From Serratia bockelmannii (GTDB lineage: Bacteria; Pseudomonadota; Gammaproteobacteria; Enterobacterales; Enterobacteriaceae), in contig NZ_VOUX01000024.1 of NCBI RefSeq assembly GCF_008011855.1, forward strand, positions 1-46,159: 46,159 nucleotides of DNA. The letters run 5' to 3'. Positions 1 to 6,068 of this stretch are shown here, in pieces. Under the pieces are notes generated by a model that was given only the letters and a program-made list of their open reading frames with translations, was not told where the DNA came from and searched no databases. Both the position numbers and the translations under genes were made by a program. Position 1 is the stretch's first letter; every line of letters begins with the position of its first letter.

Positions 1-116
1 CCCGTCTCGGTCTTGTTGTCACGGCGCCAGGCTCCCCGCGCCGGCGAAAGCCAAAAGGGGAATACACCAGAAAGAAGCCGTTGCGGCTTCTGAGTTACTG
101 ACTAACGGGAGTGGTT

Positions 117-575
117 ATGTCAACGATCGAGCAACAGCAGCAACAACAAATGGTTTTTTATATTCCGGGAACAACGTGGCCACTGGATGTCGCAATCTGG
201 CTGGAAGATCGCTTTGTCACGTCGTCAGGCAAAACGCTTGAACAGCTACAGCAGCGTAATCCTGCATGTGTTCTGGTGTCGTATGAAGAAGCGAAGCGCG
301 GGATGTATGAGGCCGCAAGTCTGCCTGTCCGTCGTATCAGCAAAGATGAGTACATGGACAAGTTGGAGATGTTGCCGCCGCTCGATTGGAAGTATTTTGA
401 TGGCCAAGAATCTTTCAAGATGATGGAAATGTATTGCGGGAATATTACCGATATTTTCGCCCAGCTTGGCAATAGCTATTTTGCGATGCGCGATCATGTT
501 TCGTTACCACATGCTGAGATCATGCAGCGTGTGCGTACATTTATAGATGCCGAGTCTGCGGCCGTAGCAGCCTGA
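117..575 (+). CDS. DUF1419-like hypothetical protein
   Basis: A 152-residue soluble protein of unknown function. The segment LPPLDWKYFDGQESFKMME, then CGNITDIFAQLG and SLPHAEIMQRV, matches my recollection of the DUF1419 family (short plasmid proteins with an LPP..W/ESFKM.E core); this is memory, not a search. I use ATG 117 rather than the upstream in-frame GTG at 111, because GGGAG at 107-111 is a good ribosome site for the ATG. A poly-Gln stretch follows the start. A small GAAGCC/GGCTTC hairpin (74-90) lies in the leader. It sits in the plasmid leading region, about 2.4 kb from nic, and reads towards oriT. A role in establishment or anti-defence is only inferred from location. Confidence 0.6.
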   Translation: MSTIEQQQQQQMVFYIPGTTWPLDVAIWLEDRFVTSSGKTLEQLQQRNPACVLVSYEEAKRGMYEAASLPVRRISKDEYMDKLEMLPPLDWKYFDGQESFKMMEMYCGNITDIFAQLGNSYFAMRDHVSLPHAEIMQRVRTFIDAESAAVAA

Positions 576-582
576 ATAGTTT

Positions 583-607
583 CCCTCGGTGTTAGCAACA
601 CCGGGGG
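583..607 (+). other. Intercistronic hairpin
   Basis: The arms CGGTGTT (587-593) and AACACCG (597-603) pair around a 3-nt loop, extended outward by a G-U and three G-C pairs. No U-run follows, so this looks like an RNA-stability or T-strand structure rather than a terminator. It lies between the DUF1419-like gene and the 49-residue ORF. Confidence 0.5.
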
Positions 608-632
608 ATCCTCGATAAGAAGGAAATCGACA

Positions 633-782
633 ATGATTATTGATGACTATATCGCGGCAATCGGTCGTAAAATTTGGGAACAATGGCAAGAAAATAAACC
701 GGTAATTATTCCAGCTCTTAAAGGTTTTGAGTGGGCACAGTTGCTCCGCTACTTAGAACTAAAACGGGGCTATGCGTGTTGA
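633..782 (+). CDS. Small hypothetical protein (49 aa)
   Basis: ATG 633 opens a 49-codon frame ending at TGA 780-782. AGGA (621-624) sits 8 nt upstream, a normal Shine-Dalgarno spacing. The product begins MIIDDYIAAIGRKIWEQWQE and ends LLRYLELKRGYAC; it is soluble, with a mix of acidic and aromatic residues, and I do not recognise it. It follows the DUF1419-like gene by 57 nt and is itself followed directly by an intrinsic terminator, so the two probably form one transcript. The coding status rests on the ribosome site and on position, not on homology. Confidence 0.5.
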   Translation: MIIDDYIAAIGRKIWEQWQENKPVIIPALKGFEWAQLLRYLELKRGYAC

Positions 783-799
783 CTCATGATATGAACTGA

Positions 800-826
800 G
801 CCACCCAATTGGGTGGCTTTTTATTT
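800..826 (+). terminator. Rho-independent terminator
   Basis: GCCACCC and GGGTGGC pair around a short AATT loop (800-817), followed at once by a T-rich tract (TTTTTATTT). It closes the small leading-region transcript containing the DUF1419-like gene and the 49-residue ORF. Confidence 0.85.
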
Positions 827-1243
827 CGGCTGTCGCCTGTCTGCGGCGTCGAGCCGCTGACAGGCGAACAAAGCGCTTGCAGCGGGCTGAGCCCGCGCCG
901 CTTTTGCAGTTTCCATCAAGATGAAAACTGTAAGGCTATCATGCTCCGCCTGATGTTACGTTTTGGTGTTTCCATTTCCTCTGCGGTGCTTAGCGGCATG
1001 TCTTTTGCTGTGACAGACCTTGTGCCGGGGCACCTACATCGCAAGGGTTCGCTACCGCCGTCCATCCTCGCCCGTTCGCACTCACTCAACGCAGTTTCGT
1101 TCGCTTGCGCATGCGGCCTGCGGTGTCGCCCATGCGTTGCAGGTTTATACCCCGTCACGGTCATTGCGTCACAGCACAAGACGCGCCGCTCCGGCAAAAC
1201 CGGAATAAATGGCAACACCGAAAACAGACTGAAGGGGATGAAT
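827..1243 (+). other. Structured non-coding leader, candidate single-strand promoter or priming site
   Basis: About 410 bp with no convincing gene; the open frame running through it into the DUF932 gene has no ribosome site and low-quality sequence. Three hairpins stand side by side. At 833-867 nine plus five base pairs are interrupted by one T-T mismatch with a GTCGA loop. At 871-903 there is a GCGGGC/GCCCGC core with outer AAGCG/CGCTT arms. At 907-930 CAGTTT and AAACTG pair with an inner CATC/GATG. A smaller TCCGG/CCGGA hairpin is near 1191-1205. In the leading region such folded T-strand DNA can act as a single-strand promoter (as F-plasmid Frpo) or a primase site; that assignment is inference. 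Confidence 0.5.
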
Positions 1244-2065
1244 ATGAAGCGACTGTATAGCGGATTTCGCCAGGCAAATGTGATCCGCCAAACTCGACCA
1301 TTGACAAATGATGAGTTATTCCGTCACGTACCAAGTGTTTTCTCTGAAGAGAAACATGCATCACGTAGTGAGCGTTATACCTACATACCAACGATTAATT
1401 TGTTGGATAGACTCCGCGAAGAAGGTTTCCATCCATTTTATGCTTGCCAAACAAAAGTTCGCGATGATGATAAACGTGGTCACACGCGGCACATGCTAAG
1501 GCTTCGTAGAAATGGTTTCGGTCAAAATGATGAGGTTCCTGAGATTATTTTACTTAATAGTCACGATGGGAGTAGCAGCTATCAAATGATTCCGGGCATA
1601 TTTAGATTTGTTTGTAACAACGGTTTAGTGTGCGGCGACACGTTCGGGGAAGTCCGTGTTCCACACAAAGGGGATGTTGTTGGAAGAGTGATTGATGGTG
1701 CTTATGAAGTGCTAAGTTTTTTTGAAAAAGTAACGGATTCTCGTGATGAAATGAAGGCGGTTATTCTTGATAAGGACGAGCAACATGTGTTTGCTGATGC
1801 CGCATTAGGGTACAAATATTTTGGAGAGCATCAACCAATAACAGCAGAACAGGTGCTGAGTCCACGACGCTGGCAGGATAAGAAAGATGATTTGTGGACA
1901 ACGTTTCAAAGGGTGCAAGAAAACATAATAAAAGGTGAAATACCTGGAATCAGCGCCAACGGAAAGCGAAACAGAACTCGTGCAGTCAATAGCATAACTG
2001 GCGATGTAAAGCTCAATAATGCGTTGTGGAAAATGGCAGAAACCATGAAAAACCTGAAGTCGTAA
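1244..2065 (+). CDS. DUF932 family protein (YfjQ-type)
   Basis: A 273-residue protein matching the DUF932 (formerly DUF945) family in length and in motifs such as YTYIPTINLLDRLREEGF, HMLRLRR, EIILLNSHDGSSSYQM and FRFVCNNGLVCGD. The family, which includes E. coli YfjQ, is common on plasmids and genomic islands near anti-restriction genes; its biochemical role is not established as far as I know. I start at ATG 1244: AAGGGG (1232-1237) is 6 nt before it, whereas the in-frame ATG at 1238 abuts the ribosome site. Base composition is AT-richer than the tra genes. It lies behind a long structured leader and reads towards oriT, so the transferred strand is its template. Confidence 0.85.
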   Translation: MKRLYSGFRQANVIRQTRPLTNDELFRHVPSVFSEEKHASRSERYTYIPTINLLDRLREEGFHPFYACQTKVRDDDKRGHTRHMLRLRRNGFGQNDEVPEIILLNSHDGSSSYQMIPGIFRFVCNNGLVCGDTFGEVRVPHKGDVVGRVIDGAYEVLSFFEKVTDSRDEMKAVILDKDEQHVFADAALGYKYFGEHQPITAEQVLSPRRWQDKKDDLWTTFQRVQENIIKGEIPGISANGKRNRTRAVNSITGDVKLNNALWKMAETMKNLKS

Positions 2066-2073
2066 TGATAGGG

Positions 2074-2099
2074 TTCTGGCGGTTTAAATGCCGCCAGAA
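2074..2099 (+). other. Intercistronic hairpin
   Basis: TTCTGGCGG (2074-2082) and CCGCCAGAA (2091-2099) form a perfect 9-bp stem whose loop contains an ATG at 2088. It follows three consecutive stops of the DUF932 gene. It may end or stabilise that transcript, and it argues against using ATG 2088 as the start of the next gene. Confidence 0.6.
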
Positions 2100-2108
2100 A
2101 TTAAAAAT

Positions 2109-2414
2109 ATGAAAAGACAAATTGAATTTAAACGATGCCTTGTTTGCAGTACAGAACACTTGACTTATGAAGATAACTTGCTTTTAAGTAAAGCAACAAG
2201 TGAAAACTGGGTTTTTGGTTATGACTACGGGTTTGTTATTGATTTATGGAAAAGACATCATTTTGTTTTGCATGCAAAACGATTCGGATTATCTAAAGAT
2301 TTCAGAAAATTGATTTTTACTCTTATAAAAAAGTATGAAATAGAAATGATACAGTTCGATTGTGATGCTGATATTATAGAAGGAGTTAAGTTGCATAAAT
2401 CTGACTACTGGTGA
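2109..2414 (+). CDS. DUF5983-like small protein
   Basis: A 101-residue protein. VCSTEHLTYEDNLLL, WVFGYDYGFVIDL, LSKDFRKLIFTLIKKY and IQFDCDADIIEG followed by a terminal YW resemble the DUF5983 pattern (STxHL near the N-terminus, FDxDA near the C-terminus) as I remember it. Families of this sort occur beside YfjQ-type and anti-restriction genes; the function is unknown. The start is uncertain: ATG 2088 lies inside a hairpin and ATG 2109 has only a weak ribosome site; I take 2109. The gene is strongly AT-rich compared with the transfer genes, a hint of separate origin. It ends just before a 13-bp palindrome shared with the convergent gene. Confidence 0.55.
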   Translation: MKRQIEFKRCLVCSTEHLTYEDNLLLSKATSENWVFGYDYGFVIDLWKRHHFVLHAKRFGLSKDFRKLIFTLIKKYEIEMIQFDCDADIIEGVKLHKSDYW

Positions 2415-2421
2415 CCCGTTT

Positions 2422-2454
2422 TATCCGGTATCGGCATTGAACCGATACCGGATA
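2422..2454. terminator. Palindrome between convergent genes
   Basis: TATCCGGTATCGG and its exact complement form a 13-bp stem with a 7-nt loop. It separates the plus-strand DUF5983-like gene from the minus-strand MobC-like gene. No clear U-run follows on either side, so termination is likely but may need Rho or other help. Confidence 0.6.
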
Positions 2455-2485
2455 ATCTGTCGTCATTGTGCATTAAAAAAGAAAT

Positions 2486-2800
2486 TCATACCTGTGATGA
2501 TTCTGTTTTGTTTTTATCTTTGATATGACTATTTCTCTTCTTTCCTGATTTGATTGTGCTTGTGTTTTTTATAATTTCATTTATGGCTCTCTCACTGACA
2601 ACGATTTCACAGCTTTCAAGTGCAGATTTGATATCTTTTGCTGTGTAACCTTTTTGCGTTGCTAGCGATATGATCTGTCCCTTAAGTTCATCCAAAACTT
2701 CCTTGGAACTTAATCTCTCTTTGCTCAAGTCCGGCAACTCTGTTAGAGCTACTTTTGCCAACTCAACTTGTTCTTGACTGTATTGGTTCTTAGCCGCCAT
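2486..2800 (-). CDS. MobC-like small mobilisation-region protein
   Basis: A 104-residue charged protein with a lysine-rich tail. The layout ELPDLSKERLSSKEVLDELKG, then ISLATQKGYTAKDIKSALE, then IVVSERAINEIIK, resembles the short plasmid proteins often filed as MobC (predicted DNA-binding, LP-rich start then a helix-turn-helix-like GYTAxDI segment). AGGAAAG just upstream of ATG 2800 is a good ribosome site. It is divergent from nikA, with oriT in between, which is the usual place for a relaxosome accessory protein or local repressor. It would enter the recipient soon after nic. Its role here is inferred from position and general pattern only. Confidence 0.5.
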   Translation of the reverse strand: MAAKNQYSQEQVELAKVALTELPDLSKERLSSKEVLDELKGQIISLATQKGYTAKDIKSALESCEIVVSERAINEIIKNTSTIKSGKKRNSHIKDKNKTESSQV

Positions 2801-2939
2801 TTCTCTTTCCTGTGTTAGTCATCAATCAACATTGTGTATCAATGATATACGTCAGCGTCATCATGACACAACAGGCAAATTTGTTCTCCCATGGTGTAAT
2901 GACAATCCAGGCAAAGTAGGCCATAATACGCTAGTCCGG

Positions 2940-3073
2940 TCTCAAACACGGGACAGGATATGTTTTGTAGCACCGCCTGCACGCAGTCGGCTCTACAAAA
3001 CGTCCTGGTCAGGGCAGAGCCCCGACACCCCACGAGACTGTAAACTGACGAGACTGATAGGGATAACATCACC
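2940..3073. other. oriT: oriT (MOBP-type, IncI/IncP-like)
   Basis: On the minus strand the sequence ATATCCTG|T (plus positions 2961 to 2953) fits the MOBP nic consensus YATCCTG|Y, so nicking is expected between 2954 and 2953. Immediately 5' on that strand is an inverted repeat, GTTTTGTAG (2962-2970) with CTACAAAAC (2993-3001), exactly 8 nt from nic, as in RP4-type origins. A GGGC/GCCC mini-hairpin and two direct copies of ACGAGACTG (3032-3040, 3048-3056) lie between this and nikA and may bind NikA. The 5' end of the transferred strand then runs towards lower coordinates, making 2.9-0 kb the leading region and nikAB the last DNA transferred. Confidence 0.85.
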
Positions 3074-3415
3074 ATGAGTAAAAGCGAGCGCCGGAACAGA
3101 ACAGCCCTGCTGCCCAGCATTCGTTGCTTCCCAGAGGAAAAGTCAGTGATCCAGGAAAAGGCGACCGCGGCCGGTTTAAGTATCGGGGCGTACATGCTTA
3201 AGTGTGGCCTCGGTCGCCGAATCGATGCTCGTTGTGACGTTGAGCTCATCAATGAACTACGCCGTTTAGGTGGCCTTCAAAAACACCTCTTCAACGAGGG
3301 GAAGGGAAATGTAAGTGATGCTTTCAGCAAGCAGTATTCGGATGTGCTTGTTGCGATAAAAAAAGCCATCATCGCAATCGATATGGGCATGACCAATGAA
3401 GGTGATAAGGCATGA
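3074..3415 (+). CDS. nikA: Relaxosome accessory protein NikA
   Basis: A 113-residue basic protein that binds oriT beside the relaxase and helps open the nic region. The start (SERRNRTALLPSIRCFPEEKSVIQEKATAAGLSIGAYML) has the ribbon-helix-helix pattern of NikA/MobC proteins: a short beta strand, then two helices with the GLSIGAYML element. The rest (ELINELRRLGGLQKHLFNEG) is the conserved helical tail of plasmid MobC families. AGGGAT lies about 9 nt before ATG 3074. Its stop overlaps the nikB start in an ATGA, so translation is probably coupled. Its position next to oriT, ahead of nikB, matches R64. Confidence 0.9.
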   Translation: MSKSERRNRTALLPSIRCFPEEKSVIQEKATAAGLSIGAYMLKCGLGRRIDARCDVELINELRRLGGLQKHLFNEGKGNVSDAFSKQYSDVLVAIKKAIIAIDMGMTNEGDKA

Positions 3416-5340
3416 TTCCTATCGTTCCTGAGAAGCGAAGAGATGGCCGCTCCAGCTTCATTCAGTTGGTCAGTTATCTGACTCTGCGCGATGAGGATAA
3501 GCCTGATTTGCCTATCTCTCCTGAGAATCCCTATGTTCGTCCATCGCGTTCAAAGGCTGCAATCTTTGACCGCCTGGTAGGGTATCTTGATCGTAATGCT
3601 GGGGGGGGGCAGCAGACCCTTTTGGCTATGTTTGCAGACGGTACGCAGCAGGTTAAATCAGGCGAAGTGGTGTGTGAAACGAACTGCTTCAGTCTGGAAA
3701 CTGCATCGGCGGAGATGAACGCCGTGGCTATGCAGAACACTCGCTGCGTCGACCCGGTTTATCACTGTATTCTTTCGTGGCGTGAAGAGGACACTCCGAC
3801 CGATCAGCAAATTTTCGAGAGTGCGCGTTATTGCATTAATCAGCTGGGAATGGCTGATCATCAGTACGTGTTTGCTGTCCATCGAGACACCGATAACGTC
3901 CATTGCCATATCGCGGTTAATCGTATCCATCCCGAGTCCTATCGTGCGGCTAACATGTATAAAGATGTCGACACACTTCACAAAGCCTGTCGTCATCTTG
4001 AGTTGAAGCATGGGTTTACACCTGATAATGGTGCATGGAAAGTAAATGAACATCAGCAGGTTGTTCGTAGCCAAAATGAATTCAAATGTATCCCACGTAA
4101 GGCTCGGCAGCTGGAGTATTATGCCGACTCAGAAAGCCTCTTTAGTTATGCTGTAGGTGAATGCCGTCAAGCGATTGGCGACATCATGGCAGATCCTGAA
4201 CGCCTATCCTGGCAGAACCTCCATAATGAATTGAATCGTGCAGGCCTTGTATTGAAACAAAAGGGGGAAGGGTTAGCCATCTACTCGATTCAGGATTCGA
4301 GCTTGCCTCCTATTAAGGCAAGCGGCTTGCATCCTGATCTTACACGTTCCTGCATGGAACCGTATTTGGGGGAGTTCACTTCCGCGCTTGATGTTGACGC
4401 TGTGGCATCTCCTAAGCATCCAGAATACGTATATGACCCGCGTTTCCACGCACGCGATCTGATGGCTCGGGTTGAACGTCGCCAGGCTAGGGCTGAAGCA
4501 AGAGCAGATCTTAAAGCCCGTTATCAGGCGTACAAATCGGCATGGGTTCGTCCAAAATTGGATGCTGATGAAATCAAAGCCAGGTATAAAAACATGTCCA
4601 AACGTTTTGCCTGGCGTAAGGCTAAAGCACGCGTTGAATTACGCGATCCGCTTTTGAGAAAACTGACTTATCACATTATTGAAGTTGAGCGGATGAAGGC
4701 TATGGCCGCATTGCGATTGGCCATCAAGGAAGAACGACAGGCGTTCAAAGCTGCTCCGGAAAACCGACGTCTGTCATATAGAGGTTGGGTTGAACAACAG
4801 GCGTTGATGCACGATCAGGCCGCAATTGCTCAGTTGCGTGGATGGTCCTATAGATTGAAACGCTCATCCCTGACTCCTAGCGTTTCTTTGAACGGGATCC
4901 GTTTCGCGGTATCGGATGACAGCAAACCATTAGCCATAGACGGTTACCAGACCCGAATCATGCGAGACGGTGTTGTTCAGTATGTTCAGAATGGGGTTGT
5001 TCAATTGCAGGATCGTGGTGAGCGCATTGAGGTTGCCGATTCACAGGTTATGGATGGGCAGCACATTATTACCGGGCTGGTGATAGCGCAGAGTAAATCG
5101 GGTGAGGAGATGGTACTGGAGGGCGATCGTCAATATGTCCAACAATCTTGCGAACTTGTCTCTTGGTTTAATGAAGAGTCAGGAACCTCCCTGCCATTAA
5201 CAGAAACCAGTCAAAGAACGCTTGCAGGGTATGGATCATTGCCAACCGAAAATTCTCACGGAGCAACTGATTCTAGTGTTAACGAGCAGCGTGAACTGGA
5301 TGGTTATATCCAGCGGCCAAATGGTCCTCGTCCACACTAA
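3412..5340 (+). CDS. nikB: MOBP relaxase NikB
   Basis: This is the nickase that cuts at nic, becomes bound to the 5' end and leads transfer. Tyr22 in FIQLVSYLT is the likely nucleophile. The metal-binding motif is H157-x-D159-x4-H164-x-H166-x3-N170 in a HRDTDNVHCHIAVNR context, classic for MOBP. A basic, helical middle part (about 350-470) is followed by a segment around 490-590 resembling the LPD7 polyvalent domain found in TraI-type relaxases. At 642 residues it is shorter than R64 NikB as I remember it. Codons 63-67 contain nine consecutive G (3601-3609), a slippage-prone run; the frame is open as given. Confidence 0.92.
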   Translation: MIPIVPEKRRDGRSSFIQLVSYLTLRDEDKPDLPISPENPYVRPSRSKAAIFDRLVGYLDRNAGGGQQTLLAMFADGTQQVKSGEVVCETNCFSLETASAEMNAVAMQNTRCVDPVYHCILSWREEDTPTDQQIFESARYCINQLGMADHQYVFAVHRDTDNVHCHIAVNRIHPESYRAANMYKDVDTLHKACRHLELKHGFTPDNGAWKVNEHQQVVRSQNEFKCIPRKARQLEYYADSESLFSYAVGECRQAIGDIMADPERLSWQNLHNELNRAGLVLKQKGEGLAIYSIQDSSLPPIKASGLHPDLTRSCMEPYLGEFTSALDVDAVASPKHPEYVYDPRFHARDLMARVERRQARAEARADLKARYQAYKSAWVRPKLDADEIKARYKNMSKRFAWRKAKARVELRDPLLRKLTYHIIEVERMKAMAALRLAIKEERQAFKAAPENRRLSYRGWVEQQALMHDQAAIAQLRGWSYRLKRSSLTPSVSLNGIRFAVSDDSKPLAIDGYQTRIMRDGVVQYVQNGVVQLQDRGERIEVADSQVMDGQHIITGLVIAQSKSGEEMVLEGDRQYVQQSCELVSWFNEESGTSLPLTETSQRTLAGYGSLPTENSHGATDSSVNEQRELDGYIQRPNGPRPH

Positions 5341-5346
5341 TTTTTT

Positions 5347-5391
5347 GAAAAAAAAACCGACTGCAGGCCTGATAACCTGAGTCGGCTTTTC
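5347..5391. terminator. Bidirectional terminator
   Basis: CCGACT-g-CAGG pairs with CCTG-AGTCGG (5357-5385; one bulged G). It is flanked by an A-run on the left and CTTTT on the right, so it gives stem plus U-run on both strands. It separates the converging nikB and the small minus-strand gene. Confidence 0.85.
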
Positions 5392-5392
5392 A

Positions 5393-5710
5393 TTAATGGA
5401 GGCGTGAGTATAACGTCTTCAGCATGGGTTGATAGGCTTGCCAACCCTCGTCATCGTTCCCTTCCAGCTCTGTGAACATATCAATAAGACGGTGAAAAAC
5501 ATTGTCATGCTTTTCTTCAGTAAGTACATCGGGAGCTGGAAAATGGTTGAGTAGCCTGGCAGCTTCGTCATGCAACGTTTCGATGTGAGTTTGTGATTTT
5601 TGATCTTCCGTATTCTTTAATTTTTTCTCTGCCAGGACTATCAACAGGGTGGCGCATAGTCGAACCATCTCAATGTACCCGCGTTGATAGTCCATGGTGT
5701 CTTCACTCAT
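5393..5710 (-). CDS. Hypothetical protein (105 aa)
   Basis: A soluble, mostly helical and acidic protein (MSEDTMDYQRGYIEMVRLC at the start, MFTELEGNDDEGWQAYQPML near the end) that I do not recognise. The first 30 residues are moderately hydrophobic (CATLLIVLAEKKL) but not a clear membrane span. It begins just after the nuclease remnant and ends at the bidirectional terminator, so it is the last cistron after trbC. Position between trbC and nikB is variable among IncI-like plasmids. No function is proposed. Confidence 0.6.
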   Translation of the reverse strand: MSEDTMDYQRGYIEMVRLCATLLIVLAEKKLKNTEDQKSQTHIETLHDEAARLLNHFPAPDVLTEEKHDNVFHRLIDMFTELEGNDDEGWQAYQPMLKTLYSRLH

Positions 5711-5734
5711 TTTTGTGCCTCAATATCCTGGGGG

Positions 5735-6045
5735 TTACGGTTGGCTTTCACGCCAAAGCCGTTCGAATTCTTTCTGGTATATGGCAACCAGATTAGGTTG
5801 ATTGTGAATGACCAAGACGTACTCAGCATTTTTACGGCGGCAGCTGAATAGTTATAGCTTCCCAGCTGCACAGTATTATCAACGTTCAACATCAGCTTAT
5901 TGTGCATGATGACGTATTGGCCATTGCTACGTACAAAGATACCTTTGTTGGTAAGGCAAGTGGCAACGATATATTTTGCGTTAGCCTTGGCTTCTACCAC
6001 AATGCGGAATTTTACTCCTCGGCGTTTTGCTGCAACAAGGCGCAG
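5735..6045 (-). pseudogene. Phospholipase D-type nuclease (Nuc-like), truncated and frameshifted
   Basis: Reading the minus strand gives KRRGVKFRIVVEAKAN, FVRSNGQYVIMHNKLMLN and LGSYNYSAAA, the core of the small periplasmic Nuc/PLD nucleases. Three defects are visible. The N-terminal part with its signal peptide is absent: an in-frame TAG (6046-6048) lies just upstream, and trbC ends at 6069. At the A-run opposite 5829-5833 one base is missing; restoring it continues the frame as KNAEYVLVIHNQPNLVAIYQ...FERLWRESQP to a stop at 5735-5737. In the HxK(x4)D motif the expected Asp is Val, with an Asp one position later. It is most likely a dead remnant, although a sequencing slip could explain the frameshift alone. 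Confidence 0.85.
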
Positions 6046-6068
6046 CTATTGCGGCAGCCGTTTGGCAT

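Noticed and set aside
916..1218. Minus-strand 100-codon frame in the structured leader
   Set aside because: No ribosome site and low-complexity composition; explained by GC-rich structured DNA.
809..1243. Long in-frame extension upstream of the DUF932 gene
   Set aside because: Lacks a ribosome site, begins inside a terminator, is rich in hairpins and gives a protein unlike the family; the 273-residue form fits.
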